A DNA stretch of 64,000 nucleotides from CAVTQY01 sp963736975 (GTDB lineage: Bacteria; Pseudomonadota; Alphaproteobacteria; Acetobacterales; Acetobacteraceae), in contig CAVTQY010000002.1 of the NCBI GenBank assembly GCA_963736975.1, positions 124,001-188,000 of the forward strand, given 5' to 3'. A model generated the notes under the pieces. That model was given only the letters and a program-made list of their open reading frames with translations, was not told the origin of the DNA and did not search any database. Shown piece after piece: positions 8,680 through 17,259 of the stretch. Made by a program: the position numbers and the translations under genes. Each line of letters opens with the position of its first letter. The first letter of the stretch is position 1.

Positions 8680-9778
8680 CCTCGGTCTCCAATCGCCATC
8701 CCCAAACAGACGGATCGCCGCGCAGAATCAAGGGACGGCCGGCGCGGCGTGCAAGCTCCGGCAGCGCCACGGGATCCGCCTGTAACGCCGCCACGATCGG
8801 CGGGGCGGCGCACAACACGGGCCAAAAGCCCGGGCGGGCGGCGATCTCCGCGGCGATCCGCCGCAGCGCGACCAACCCGGCAGCATGCGGACCGGACAGC
8901 AATTCATGCAGCGGTGGATGCACACGCGGCCGCAGGATTTCGGCCAGGCCGAGCGCGGTGAAGCCGAAGAACCGGGGGTGCAGCGGGTCGCCTGCCAGCA
9001 CCACGCTGAAGTCCCCGGCCAGTAACGAACGCCTGCGCGCCGAAAGGCCCGCCAGATCGACAACGATGGCACCGGAAATGTTGCGCAGCCGGATTTGCCG
9101 CGCCAGCTCGCGCAGGGCCGTGCGGTTGAAGGACGCTTGTGCCACGGCCTTGCCGCGCCGGTCGGCAGTGGCGGCTCCAGCGTCGAGGTCGATCGCGGTT
9201 AGCGCTGGTGTCGGATGGACGTGCAGCCACCCGCCGGCCGGCAACGGGACCGAAGTTTGAGCCAAAGCCTCGATCTCACCCTCTAACGCGTCGTCGAAGA
9301 CGGTGCGCGCCACCGAAACACGGTCGCCGAGCCGCGGACGCACGCTCGCCGCAAGGGCCGGATCGTCCACGATCACCGGCGCGCCGGGGTGCAGGGCGGC
9401 CAGACGCTCCACCGCACCCGGCCCTCGACGCAGTAAAGCGGGACCGCCGGTGCCAACCAGCGCCTGATCGGCCGGATCCAGCCGAGCATCGAGACGAGGC
9501 CCCTTACCGCCCTGGGCGGCCCTGACCACGCGGACGCCCAGGACAGTACCCTCGCCGACGTTGCCGCCTCGGCTGTCGGGCAGGAACCCTTCGGCGCCGT
9601 CCAGCGCGACAAAAGCGCCGGCCATGGCCGGGACATGCGCGATGACGCGCCCACGGTAGAGGTCACCCACCCCGTCCGGCGCACCGGGCCGCCAGAGCCC
9701 GTAATCGATCAGCTTGTCCTCTTCCAGGACCGCGACGCGTACCTCGCCGGGACTGACGGCGGCGAGAATGCGTTTCAC
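8672..9778 (-). CDS. rng: short ribonuclease E/G family protein
   Basis: About 368 residues, starting at GTG 9778 (VKRILAAVSPGEVRVAVLEE) and overlapping the maf stop in GTGA. It has the S1-like N-terminus (GDLYRGRVIAHVPAMAGAFV, GAEGFLPD) and the RNase E/G catalytic core with IVVDLAGL supplying the conserved Asp. The canonical second catalytic stretch is degenerate (PRFFGFTALGLAEILRPR), and no large C-terminal scaffold exists. Such short forms are frequent in Acetobacteraceae. The upstream frame extension to 10162 lies in maf and is a shadow. Confidence 0.88.
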   Translation of the reverse strand: MKRILAAVSPGEVRVAVLEEDKLIDYGLWRPGAPDGVGDLYRGRVIAHVPAMAGAFVALDGAEGFLPDSRGGNVGEGTVLGVRVVRAAQGGKGPRLDARLDPADQALVGTGGPALLRRGPGAVERLAALHPGAPVIVDDPALAASVRPRLGDRVSVARTVFDDALEGEIEALAQTSVPLPAGGWLHVHPTPALTAIDLDAGAATADRRGKAVAQASFNRTALRELARQIRLRNISGAIVVDLAGLSARRRSLLAGDFSVVLAGDPLHPRFFGFTALGLAEILRPRVHPPLHELLSGPHAAGLVALRRIAAEIAARPGFWPVLCAAPPIVAALQADPVALPELARRAGRPLILRGDPSVWGWRLETEDA

Positions 9779-10350
9779 GGAATCGGCCAGCCGGTGCCGC
9801 GAAGGAGTTGTGCGGTCTCGAACAGGGGCAGCCCGACCACGTTGGAGTGGCTGCCGGAGAGGAAGCGGATGAAGGACGCGGCCACGCCCTGAATAGCGTA
9901 ACCCCCCGCCTTCCCCCGCCATTCGTCGCCGCCGAGATAAGTCGCGATCTGCTTTTCGGTCAGCCGGGCGAAGGCGACGACACTTTCCACGACCCGTTCG
10001 CTCATGCGTCCTTCGGGTGCTGTCAGCACGACCGCGGTGATGACCCGATGGCGCCGGCCCGAGAGCAGCGTCAGGCAGGACCGGGCCTGCGCCGTGGTGT
10101 CGGCCTTGGGCAGGATGCGACGCCCGGCAGCCACGACGGTATCGGCGGCAAGCACGAGGCAACCAGGCGAGGTGACCGCGTCGGCCTTGGCGCGCGCCAA
10201 GCGCCGCGCGTATTGGCGCGGCAGTTCGCCGCGCAACGGGGTCTCGTCGATGTTGGAGGAAGCAACGCGATCGGGCACGATCCCGATCTGCGCCAGCAAT
10301 GCCAGCCGCCGGGGACTCGCGGAGGCGAGGACCAGGGGCGGTCGGCTCAC
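9775..10350 (-). CDS. maf: Maf-family nucleotide pyrophosphatase
   Basis: A 191-residue house-cleaning pyrophosphatase that hydrolyses non-canonical or modified nucleoside triphosphates. The N-terminal signature LVLASASPRRLALLAQIG, the IDETP motif, LAADTVV and the GKAGGYAIQG loop are all present. It overlaps infA upstream and rng downstream by four bases each, so the three are coupled in one operon. Confidence 0.95.
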   Translation of the reverse strand: MSRPPLVLASASPRRLALLAQIGIVPDRVASSNIDETPLRGELPRQYARRLARAKADAVTSPGCLVLAADTVVAAGRRILPKADTTAQARSCLTLLSGRRHRVITAVVLTAPEGRMSERVVESVVAFARLTEKQIATYLGGDEWRGKAGGYAIQGVAASFIRFLSGSHSNVVGLPLFETAQLLRGTGWPIP

Positions 10351-10565
10351 TTGAAGCGGAAGGTGATCCGCCCCTTGGTCAGGTCGTAAGGAGTCATTTC
10401 CACATTCACCCGGTCGCCGGCCAACACGCGGATGCGGTTCTTGCGCATCTTGCCGCTGGTATGCGCCAGGATGGTGTGCTCGTTGTCGAGCTTCACGCGA
10501 AACATGGCATTGGGCAAAAGTTCCGTTACGGTGCCACTGAATTCAATCATGTCTTCTTTCGACAT
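10347..10565 (-). CDS. infA: translation initiation factor IF-1
   Basis: A 72-residue OB-fold protein, MSKEDMIEFSGTVTELLPNA through PYDLTKGRITFRFK, at normal family length. It blocks the ribosomal A site during initiation together with IF-2 and IF-3. It is the first gene of the infA-maf-rng-yacG operon on the minus strand; the REP-like palindromes at 10635-10737 separate it from hisD. Confidence 0.98.
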   Translation of the reverse strand: MSKEDMIEFSGTVTELLPNAMFRVKLDNEHTILAHTSGKMRKNRIRVLAGDRVNVEMTPYDLTKGRITFRFK

Positions 10566-10634
10566 CAGACCTCGTGTTGGTTTTGATTTCCGCGCGGAAC
10601 ATGAGGTTCGGCCCGGGTCTGGTCAAGCACGGCG

Positions 10635-10678
10635 CTGGAGCATGATCGCTTCGAATAGGCGAAACGATCATGCTCCAG
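10635..10678. repeat. REP-like palindrome 1
   Basis: The arms CTGGAGCATGATCG and CGATCATGCTCCAG form a hairpin around a short CTTCGAATAGGCGAAA centre that also partly pairs. Palindromes built on GAGCATGATCG are dispersed intergenic repeats in many alphaproteobacteria (general knowledge). It lies between infA and hisD. Confidence 0.7.
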
Positions 10679-10687
10679 CCTTTGTTT

Positions 10688-10737
10688 AGAGCGTGATTTA
10701 CGCTTTCCGACGAGTTCGCCTCAAGCGATCACGCTCT
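10688..10737. repeat. REP-like palindrome 2, reaching the hisD stop codon
   Basis: The arms AGAGCGTGAT (10688-10697) and ATCACGCTCT (10728-10737) match perfectly around an asymmetric centre that includes ACGCTTTCC and TCAAGCG. It belongs to the same style as the palindrome 10 bases upstream. The outer arm overlaps the first two bases of the hisD stop on the plus-strand coordinate, so it could form the 3' end of the his transcript. Confidence 0.65.
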
Positions 10738-12028
10738 ATGTCTGTCCAAGCCTGACCGCAATACTGCGGGCATGCGCATGGAGGCCTTCGGCGTCGGCCA
10801 GCGCCACCGCGGCAGGCCCGACTTTCGCCAGTGCGGCCGCATCCGCCGCAACCCAGGTGGTGCGTTTCAGAAAATCGAATACCGACAGGCCCGACGCGAA
10901 ACGCGCCGTGCGCCCGGTCGGCAGGACGTGGTTGGGGCCGGCGACATAATCGCCGACCGCTTCCGGGCAATAGCCGCCGAGGAACACTGCGCCAGCGTGG
11001 CGAATTTTCGCAAACACCCGCTCCGGCTCACGCAGCATGATCTGCAGGTGCTCGGGTGATAGCCGGTTGACCAGCGCGGCAGCCTCGTCCCAGTCGCGCA
11101 CCAGGATGACCGCGCCATGCGCCTCCCAGCTTGCGCCGGCGATCGCGGCACGGGGCAGGCTGGCGAGTTCGGCCGCGAGCGCGGCCGGAACGGATCCCGC
11201 CAGTGCCGGATCGTCGGTAATCAGGATCGCCTGCGCGGCCTCGTCGTGCTCCGCCTGGGCCAGCAGGTCGAGTGCGACGTTGCGCGGATCGTTGCCGGCA
11301 TCGGCGAGGATCACGACCTCCGACGGGCCGGCAATCGCATCGATGCCGACCCGGCCGAACACCTGGCGCTTGGCCTCGGCGACATAAGCGTTGCCCGGGC
11401 CGACGATGCGATCCACCGGAGGGATTGTCGCGGTGCCGTAGGCCAGGGCGGCGATCGCCTGGGCGCCGCCGATGCTGTAAATTTCTGTGACACTGGCGAG
11501 CCGCGCCGCCGCCAGCACCAGGGGGTTGAGCAGGCCGTCCGGGGCAGGCACGCACATCGCCACTCGCCCAACTCCGGCGACCCGCGCCGGAATGGCGTTC
11601 ATCAGCACCGATGACGGGTAGGCGGCCTTGCCGCCCGGCACGTACAGGCCGACCGCGTCGAGCGGAATCCAACGCAGTCCCAAGGTAAGGCCGGCCGAAT
11701 CGGTGATGCGCAGATCGGCGGGAAGCTGTGCGCGGTGGAAGGCTTCGATCCGTGCTGCGGCCAGTTCCAGGGCAGCGGTGAGGTCGCGCGGAACGGCGGT
11801 TACGGCAGCCTTGATCTCGTCGGGCGCGATCCGGAGGCAGTCGGGGGTCAGGGTGACCCGGTCGAAGCGCTGCGTGTAGTCGATCAGGGCGGCGTCGCCC
11901 TTGTCGCGCACGGCGGCAATGATCGCAGCGACCGCGGCATCAACCTGCGCGGCGGTCTCCCGCGTCTGACCTAACAGGCGATCAAATTCGGCCGCGAAAC
12001 CCGGGTGCCCGGTGTCGAGCCGCCTCAT
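10736..12028 (-). CDS. hisD: histidinol dehydrogenase
   Basis: A 430-residue zinc enzyme that oxidises histidinol to histidine in the last two steps of the pathway. Family motifs include GLYVPGGKAAYPSSVLMNAIPA, VDRIVGPGNAYVAEAKRQVFG, DAIAGPSEVVILAD, LAQAEHD and GPNHVLPTGRTARF. The start at 12028 overlaps the hisG stop by four bases and gives the normal length; the frame extension to 12391 lies inside hisG. Confidence 0.97.
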   Translation of the reverse strand: MRRLDTGHPGFAAEFDRLLGQTRETAAQVDAAVAAIIAAVRDKGDAALIDYTQRFDRVTLTPDCLRIAPDEIKAAVTAVPRDLTAALELAAARIEAFHRAQLPADLRITDSAGLTLGLRWIPLDAVGLYVPGGKAAYPSSVLMNAIPARVAGVGRVAMCVPAPDGLLNPLVLAAARLASVTEIYSIGGAQAIAALAYGTATIPPVDRIVGPGNAYVAEAKRQVFGRVGIDAIAGPSEVVILADAGNDPRNVALDLLAQAEHDEAAQAILITDDPALAGSVPAALAAELASLPRAAIAGASWEAHGAVILVRDWDEAAALVNRLSPEHLQIMLREPERVFAKIRHAGAVFLGGYCPEAVGDYVAGPNHVLPTGRTARFASGLSVFDFLKRTTWVAADAAALAKVGPAAVALADAEGLHAHARSIAVRLGQT

Positions 12029-12720
12029 GCCTGAGCGAGGGCGGCGTGGAAGCGGGTGATCCAGGCGCTGATGACCTCTGGCCGCGTTTTGAGAGCCGTG
12101 CGGTTGACGATCAGCCGACTGGTGACCGGGGCGATGACCTCGGTCTCCACCAGCCCATTCGCCTTCAGGGTGGAACCGGTCTGCACGAGATCGACGATCA
12201 GGCGGGCCAAGCCCAGACCGGGCGCCAGTTCCATCGCACCGGTGAGCGCCACGACCTCGGCATGGATGCCGCGCCCGGCAAAATGCCGGCGCGCGATGTT
12301 GGGGTACTTCGTTGCCACGCGCACGCGGGACCAGCGGGCGGAATCGTCGGTGCCGGCCGTTTCTGTCGGTTCCGCGACCGAGATGCGGCACCGGCCGATG
12401 CCGAGGTCGAGCGGGGCATAGATTTCGGGGTAGTCGAACTCCATCAGCACATCGGCACCGCAGATGCCGATCGGCGCGGCGCCAAAGGCCACGAAGGTCG
12501 CCACGTCGAACGGGCGCACACGAATGACGTCGAGCCGGGGCTCGCTGGTGGGAAAGCGAAGACGGCGGCTGTCTTCATCGGTGTAGTCGGGCGTCGGTGT
12601 GATGCCTGCACGGGCAAGCACCGCGCCGCATTCTGCGAGGATGCGACCCTTGGGGAGCGCCAGGATCAGGGGCGCGTCGGTATCGGGCTCCAGGGCGGCA
12701 GCGGCAAAGGGGACCGTCAT
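12025..12720 (-). CDS. hisG: ATP phosphoribosyltransferase, short form
   Basis: A 231-residue catalytic subunit for the first committed step of histidine synthesis, joining ATP and PRPP. Motifs include LPKGRILAE, GICGADVLMEF, ATKYPNIARRHF and the PRPP loop region DLVQTGSTLKANGL. At this length it is the short HisGS form, which lacks the C-terminal regulatory domain and needs a HisZ partner; no hisZ is in this window. It is coupled to hisD. Confidence 0.95.
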   Translation of the reverse strand: MTVPFAAAALEPDTDAPLILALPKGRILAECGAVLARAGITPTPDYTDEDSRRLRFPTSEPRLDVIRVRPFDVATFVAFGAAPIGICGADVLMEFDYPEIYAPLDLGIGRCRISVAEPTETAGTDDSARWSRVRVATKYPNIARRHFAGRGIHAEVVALTGAMELAPGLGLARLIVDLVQTGSTLKANGLVETEVIAPVTSRLIVNRTALKTRPEVISAWITRFHAALAQA

Positions 12721-12763
12721 GGGCTGGGGGCTTACACGACGGCTGGCGCGGACGGAACCCGGG

Positions 12764-13153
12764 TCAGGCCGCTGCTTCGGCCTCGATCTCCACCATCCAG
12801 CGCGGATCGGCCAACCCGGTTACGAACAGCAGGGTGGAAGCCGGCGCGTGCTCGGCGAACACGCTGTCGCGCGCGGCGCGGTAAGGGGCAAGCAAGGCGC
12901 GATCGGTCAGGAAAGCCGTGGTCTTCACCACGTTTTCGATCCCCATTCCGTGCGCCGCGAGGATCGTGTGCAGGTTATGGAAGACCTGCGCGATCTGTGC
13001 CTCGCCGTTGTTCGGCACCGAACCATCGGTATCCACGCCCACCTGGCCGGAGATCACGAGACGTCGGCTCTCGCCTTGCACGAGCACCGCATGGGAGTAC
13101 CGCGTGGTCGGTTCGCGCACGCCCGGCGGGTTGTTGGTGGTGATCACTGGCAT
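12764..13153 (-). CDS. RidA family (YjgF/UK114) protein
   Basis: A 129-residue member of the RidA superfamily, whose archetype hydrolyses reactive enamine/imine intermediates from PLP enzymes. It has SRRLVISGQVGVDTDG, a central QVFHNLHTILAAHG helix and the C-terminal MVEIEAEA. The usual active-site Arg region is altered (ASTLLFVTGLADPRWMVEIE), so it may belong to another RidA subfamily. ATG 13153 sits after a strong GGAGGA site. It diverges from rlmH. Confidence 0.85.
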   Translation of the reverse strand: MPVITTNNPPGVREPTTRYSHAVLVQGESRRLVISGQVGVDTDGSVPNNGEAQIAQVFHNLHTILAAHGMGIENVVKTTAFLTDRALLAPYRAARDSVFAEHAPASTLLFVTGLADPRWMVEIEAEAAA

Positions 13154-13214
13154 GGCATCCTCCTTTGTGTGATTGCCACTATAGCACCACACCGGAGCGC
13201 ACCCCGCTTTGATC

Positions 13215-13670
13215 ATGCAGCTTCTCGCCGTGGGTCGGCTGCGGGACGGCCCGGAAGCCCAGCTATTCGCCCGGTATGCTGGACGGCTGCGGCCACGGCT
13301 CTCTTTGGTTGAAATACAAGAGGCGCGCGGGTCGGTTGCCGAAATAAGGCGACGGGAAGGTGCGGCGCTCCTGATGGCCATGCCTGTGGAAAGCTTTGTC
13401 GTCGCCCTCGACCCGGGCGGTCAGGCGCCGGACAGCGAGGGCTTCACTAAGCTGCTCGAGCGTTGGCTGGGACTCGGCCGGTCCCTCTGCTTCGTCATCG
13501 GCGGGGCCGAGGGGCTGGACCAGCCGGTGCTCGCACGTGCGGATCATGTGCTGTCGCTCGGTCCGCTGACTTGGCCGCATCTGCTGGCCCGCGTCTTGCT
13601 GACCGAGCAGTTGTATCGGGCACGGTCGATAGCGTCGGGGCATCCCTACCACCGGGGTGGACGCCCCTGA
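13215..13670 (+). CDS. rlmH: 23S rRNA (pseudouridine1915-N3)-methyltransferase
   Basis: A 151-residue SPOUT-class methyltransferase (RlmH). The trefoil-knot SAM-binding region is visible as LCFVIGGAEGL, followed by LSLGPLTWPHLLARVLLTEQLYRA and the C-terminal HPYHRGGRP. I choose ATG 13215 over an in-frame TTG two codons upstream. It is short by comparison to some homologs only at the N-terminus. Confidence 0.95.
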   Translation: MQLLAVGRLRDGPEAQLFARYAGRLRPRLSLVEIQEARGSVAEIRRREGAALLMAMPVESFVVALDPGGQAPDSEGFTKLLERWLGLGRSLCFVIGGAEGLDQPVLARADHVLSLGPLTWPHLLARVLLTEQLYRARSIASGHPYHRGGRP

Positions 13671-13738
13671 CCGATCCGGGCCTGTTTGCTGGCGTGTCCG
13701 CACTCCCGTAAAGCGGGACAGGCGAAAGGAGGTGCGGA

Positions 13739-14686
13739 ATGGAAGAACGACAGCTCGGACAGTCCGGGATCGCGGTCGCCCCGCTTGCGTTCGGCGGGAA
13801 CGTGTTCGGCTGGACCGCTGATGAGGCGATGTCTTTCCGCTTGCTCGATACCTTTGTGGCCGCAGGCTTCAATCTCATCGATACTGCCGACGTGTACTCG
13901 CGCTGGGCGTCGGGCCATGCAGGGGGAGAGTTTGAAACCATCATCGGCAAGTGGCTGAAGGCGCGCGGCGGACGCGAGCGCGTAGTGATCGCGACCAAAC
14001 TCGGCATGGAGATGGGCGAGGGCAAGAAGGGGTTGTCGCGTGCCTACATGCTGCGTGCGGTGGAGGATTCGCTGCGCCGGCTGCAGACCGACTACATCGA
14101 TCTGTATCAGTCTCATCGCGATGATCCCGACACGTCGATGCAGGAGGTGCTGGAGACGTATCAGCGCCTGATCGAGCAGGGCAAGATACGCGCCATCGGC
14201 GCCTCCAACTTCACCGCCGCACGCCTCGCCGAGGCGCTGGAGACCAGCCGGCGCCTTGGCCTGCCGCGCTACGAGAGCCTGCAACCGCTGTACAACCTGG
14301 CCGAGCGGGCGGATTTCGAGGCGGAGCTCGGCCCGTTGTGCCGGCGCGAGCATATCGGTGTCATTCCATACTATTCTTTGGCGAGTGGTTTTCTCACCGG
14401 CAAGTATCGCAGCCAGTCCGACCTGGCGGAACGGGCGCGGGGGGCTGGCGCGGGACGCTATCTCAACGATCGCGGGCTGCGCATCTTGACCGCGCTGGAC
14501 GAGGTGGCGGCGCGCCATCGCGCTCGGCCGGCGCAGATTGCGCTGGCCTGGTTGATGGCGCAGCCAGGCATCACCGCGCCGATCGCCAGTGCGACAAGCC
14601 CCGAGCAGCTCGCCGAACTGGTGACGGCACCCGAAATCAGGCTCGATGCGGCGGCCGTGGAGCAACTCGACCGCGCGAGCGCATGA
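13739..14686 (+). CDS. aldo/keto reductase
   Basis: A 315-residue NADPH-dependent oxidoreductase. The catalytic Asp and Tyr lie in NLIDTADVYSRW, the Lys in VVIATKLGMEMG and the His in LYQSHRDDP. GAGRYLNDRG and the C-terminal GITAPIASATSPEQL fit the AKR class that includes YajO/YghZ-type enzymes. The substrate cannot be predicted. ATG follows a GGAGGTGCGGA site. Its stop overlaps the yicC start in ATGA. Confidence 0.9.
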   Translation: MEERQLGQSGIAVAPLAFGGNVFGWTADEAMSFRLLDTFVAAGFNLIDTADVYSRWASGHAGGEFETIIGKWLKARGGRERVVIATKLGMEMGEGKKGLSRAYMLRAVEDSLRRLQTDYIDLYQSHRDDPDTSMQEVLETYQRLIEQGKIRAIGASNFTAARLAEALETSRRLGLPRYESLQPLYNLAERADFEAELGPLCRREHIGVIPYYSLASGFLTGKYRSQSDLAERARGAGAGRYLNDRGLRILTALDEVAARHRARPAQIALAWLMAQPGITAPIASATSPEQLAELVTAPEIRLDAAAVEQLDRASA

Positions 14687-15570
14687 CCCAACTCGCCTCG
14701 ATGACCGGCTTTGCCCATGCGGATGGCAGTGTCGAGGGTTTTTCCTGGGCATGGGAGCTGCGCAGCGTCAACGGGCGCGGGCTCGACCTGCGGTACCGCC
14801 TGCCGCCCGGCTGGGACGCGCTGGAGCCGGTGTTGCGCGAAGAAGCGGGCAAGGTGCTGAAGCGCGGCAATATTACGGCCAATCTGGCGCTGAAGCGTGA
14901 CAATGAGCCTCGGCTGGCGCCCGATCCGGCGGCCTTGGAGCAGGCGCTCGACCTGGCGCTGCGGCTGGCCGCGCGCATACCCGGGAGCAAGCCGCCGCGC
15001 GCCGAGGCTTTGCTCGCCCTCCCCGGTGTGCTGCGTCCGGCCGCGGCGGAAACAGACGAACGCAGCGAATCGGTGGCCGCCGCATTGCGCGTGGGATTCG
15101 CGACCGCGCTGGCCGCCCTGGTGGAGGCGCGCCGGGCCGAGGGCGCCCGGCTGGCTGTCGTCCTCGCCCGCCTGCTGGACGAGATCGCCGGTCTGCACGC
15201 AACGGCCCTGGCAGAGGCGGCCGACCAGCCCGCCCTGGTGCGGGCGCGCATGCTGGAAGCGGTCCAGGCGCTGCTGCGCGACCAGCCCGGCCTGCCGGAG
15301 GAGCGGATCGCGCAAGAGGTCGCGATGCTGGCGGCACGTTCGGACGTGCGGGAGGAACTCGACAGGCTGGCGAGCCACATCGAGGCAGCTCGTGCCCTGC
15401 TGGTGGAGGGTGCCGCGATCGGCCGCCGCTTCGATTTCCTGGTGCAGGAATACAACCGCGAGGCCAACACCCTGTGCAGCAAATCCGCATCCGCTGAGCT
15501 GACCGCGACAGGACTCCGGCTGAAAGCGACGATCGAGCAGTTGCGCGAGCAGGTACAGAATATCGAATGA
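14683..15570 (+). CDS. yicC: YicC family endoribonuclease
   Basis: A 295-residue YicC/YloC protein, with N-terminal MTQLASMTGFAHA and SVNGRGLDLRYRLP and the C-terminal DUF1732 part (GRRFDFLVQEYNREANTLCS, KSASAELT). YicC-type proteins have been characterised as endoribonucleases. The start at 14683 overlaps the aldo/keto reductase stop. The pair yicC-gmk is a conserved neighbourhood. Confidence 0.93.
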   Translation: MTQLASMTGFAHADGSVEGFSWAWELRSVNGRGLDLRYRLPPGWDALEPVLREEAGKVLKRGNITANLALKRDNEPRLAPDPAALEQALDLALRLAARIPGSKPPRAEALLALPGVLRPAAAETDERSESVAAALRVGFATALAALVEARRAEGARLAVVLARLLDEIAGLHATALAEAADQPALVRARMLEAVQALLRDQPGLPEERIAQEVAMLAARSDVREELDRLASHIEAARALLVEGAAIGRRFDFLVQEYNREANTLCSKSASAELTATGLRLKATIEQLREQVQNIE

Positions 15571-15585
15571 GCGCCACCGCAGGTA

Positions 15586-15640
15586 CTCACGTCTCCCGCT
15601 CCGCGAGAGAGGGCAGTTCGCAAAGCGAACCGGGTGAGGG
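15586..15640. repeat. dispersed intergenic repeat, copy A
   Basis: The segment reads CTCACGTCTCCCGCTCCGCG then AGAGAGGGCAG, a second small hairpin GTTCGCAAAGCGAAC and GGGTGAGGG. It has two nested stem-loops (CTCCCGC/GCGAGAG and TTCGC/GCGAA). It matches, in reverse complement, the segment at 17157-17210. It fills most of the yicC-gmk gap. Confidence 0.65.
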
Positions 15641-15646
15641 CCGCCG

Positions 15647-16270
15647 ATGACCATCGCCCGTCGCGGCCTCTGCCTGGTGTTGGCGGCGCCGTCCGGGGCC
15701 GGAAAGACCTCAGTGGCCCGTGCGCTGCGGGCCGAAGAACCGGAACTCACCCTGTCGGTCAGCGTCACCACCCGTCCACCCCGACCCGGCGAGCGCGACG
15801 GGATCGACTACCGGTTCCTGACCGAGCCGGCATTCGCTGCGCTGGCGGCCGAGGGTGGGCTGCTGGAATGGGCCAAGGTCCTTGGCCGCTACTCCTACGG
15901 CACCCCGCGGGCTCCGGTGGAGGCCGCGCTGGCTGCCGGGGGCGATGTGCTGTTCGACATCGATTGGCAGGGCTATCGCAGCGTCCGGGCCGCCCTGCCG
16001 GGTCAGGTCGTGGGCGTATTCCTGCTTCCCCCGTCGATGGCCGAGCTGCGGACACGACTCCTCGTCCGCCGCGGTGATCGGTCGGAGGAGATCGCCCGCC
16101 GCATGGCCCTGGCGCGGGAGGAAATCAGCCATTGCGGGGAGTTCGACCACATCCTGGTCAATGACGACCTCGGCCGAACCGTCGCTTCCGTCCGTGCCGT
16201 TCTGGCGGCCGCCCGCTGCGCTACGCCGCGCCTGACCGGCCTGCCCGCCTTCCTCGCCGGTCTCGGCTGA
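15647..16270 (+). CDS. gmk: guanylate kinase
   Basis: A 207-residue kinase that phosphorylates GMP to GDP. The P-loop is LAAPSGAGKTSVARAL, followed by SVSVTTRPPRPGERDGIDY, the EWAKVLGRYSYGTPRAPV GMP-binding stretch and LFDIDWQGYRSV. C-terminal length is normal. It lies after yicC, separated by the dispersed repeat. Confidence 0.97.
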   Translation: MTIARRGLCLVLAAPSGAGKTSVARALRAEEPELTLSVSVTTRPPRPGERDGIDYRFLTEPAFAALAAEGGLLEWAKVLGRYSYGTPRAPVEAALAAGGDVLFDIDWQGYRSVRAALPGQVVGVFLLPPSMAELRTRLLVRRGDRSEEIARRMALAREEISHCGEFDHILVNDDLGRTVASVRAVLAAARCATPRLTGLPAFLAGLG

Positions 16271-16341
16271 CCCCGGTTTGGCGCGCCGGGCCGGGCGCTG
16301 CTATACCCGCCCCGCCGCCGCGCTGCCTGAAGGGAATTGTG

Positions 16342-17106
16342 ATGGCTCGCCGCCGTCAGCTTTACGAGGGAAAAGCCAAGATCCTTTTCGAGGGGCCGGA
16401 GCCGGGCACCCTCGTGCAGTATTTCAAGGACGACGCCACCGCCTTCAACGCCCAGAAGAAAGGCGTGATTACCGGCAAAGGCGTGCTGAACAACCGCATC
16501 AGCGAATACCTGATGATGCGGCTCGCCGAGATCGGCATCCCGACGCATTTCGTCCGCCGGCTGAACATGCGCGAGCAGTTGATCCGCGAGCTCGAGATCA
16601 TTCCGCTGGAAGTGGTGGTGCGCAATATCGCCGCCGGCAGCCTGAGCCAGCGGCTGGGGATCCCCGAGGGCACGCGCCTGCCCCGCTCGATCATCGAATA
16701 CAACTACAAGAACGATGCTCTGGGCGACCCGCTGGTCTCCGAGGAGCATATCACCTGCTTCGGCTGGGCCAACACGCAGGACATCGACGACATCGTCGCA
16801 CTCACCCTGCGCATCAACGATTTCCTGACCGGCCTTTTTCTGGGCGTCGGCATCAGCCTGATCGATTTCAAGCTGGAATACGGGCGGCTCTGGGAAAACG
16901 ACGAGATGCGCATCGTGCTGGCAGATGAGATCAGCCCGGACAATTGCCGCCTGTGGGACAGCAAGACCAACGAGAAGATGGACAAGGACCGGTTCCGTCG
17001 CGACCTCGGCAAAGTCGAGGAAGCCTATCAGGAGGTCGCCAAACGCCTCGGCATTCTGCCTGAGGCCGGCTCTCGCGACATGAAGGGCCCGGAGACGATG
17101 CAATGA
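16342..17106 (+). CDS. purC: phosphoribosylaminoimidazole-succinocarboxamide synthase
   Basis: A 254-residue SAICAR synthetase, the purine-pathway ligase joining CAIR and aspartate. It has YEGKAKILFEGPEPG, FKDDATAFNAQKKG, the VVVRNIAAGSLSQRLG motif and DEISPDNCRLWD. ATG 16342 is preferred to the GTG immediately upstream. It opens the purC-purS-purQ-purL run. Confidence 0.97.
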   Translation: MARRRQLYEGKAKILFEGPEPGTLVQYFKDDATAFNAQKKGVITGKGVLNNRISEYLMMRLAEIGIPTHFVRRLNMREQLIRELEIIPLEVVVRNIAAGSLSQRLGIPEGTRLPRSIIEYNYKNDALGDPLVSEEHITCFGWANTQDIDDIVALTLRINDFLTGLFLGVGISLIDFKLEYGRLWENDEMRIVLADEISPDNCRLWDSKTNEKMDKDRFRRDLGKVEEAYQEVAKRLGILPEAGSRDMKGPETMQ

Positions 17107-17156
17107 CACGCCTCGGCGCGGCCCTCTCGGACGAGCCAGGGGAATTGCATATGCCA

Positions 17157-17210
17157 GCCTCACCCGCCACGCTGCGCGTGGCGACTTCTCCCGCGGAGCG
17201 CGAGAGGTGA
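17157..17210. repeat. dispersed intergenic repeat, copy B (inverted relative to copy A)
   Basis: The reverse complement begins CACCTCTCGCGCTCCGCGGG and ends GGCGGGTGAGGC, aligning with the copy at 15586-15640 along its length. It has the same two-hairpin layout with a GCGCAGCGTGGC second stem. It lies between purC and purS. Confidence 0.65.
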
Positions 17211-17259
17211 CCGTGGCCAAACGCGATCGCCGTCCCCGCAAGCAGAAGAAGGGGCGCAT

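Noticed and set aside
13646..14752. 368-residue minus-strand ORF antisense to the aldo/keto reductase
   Set aside because: Shadow frame of a confident gene; no recognisable motif.
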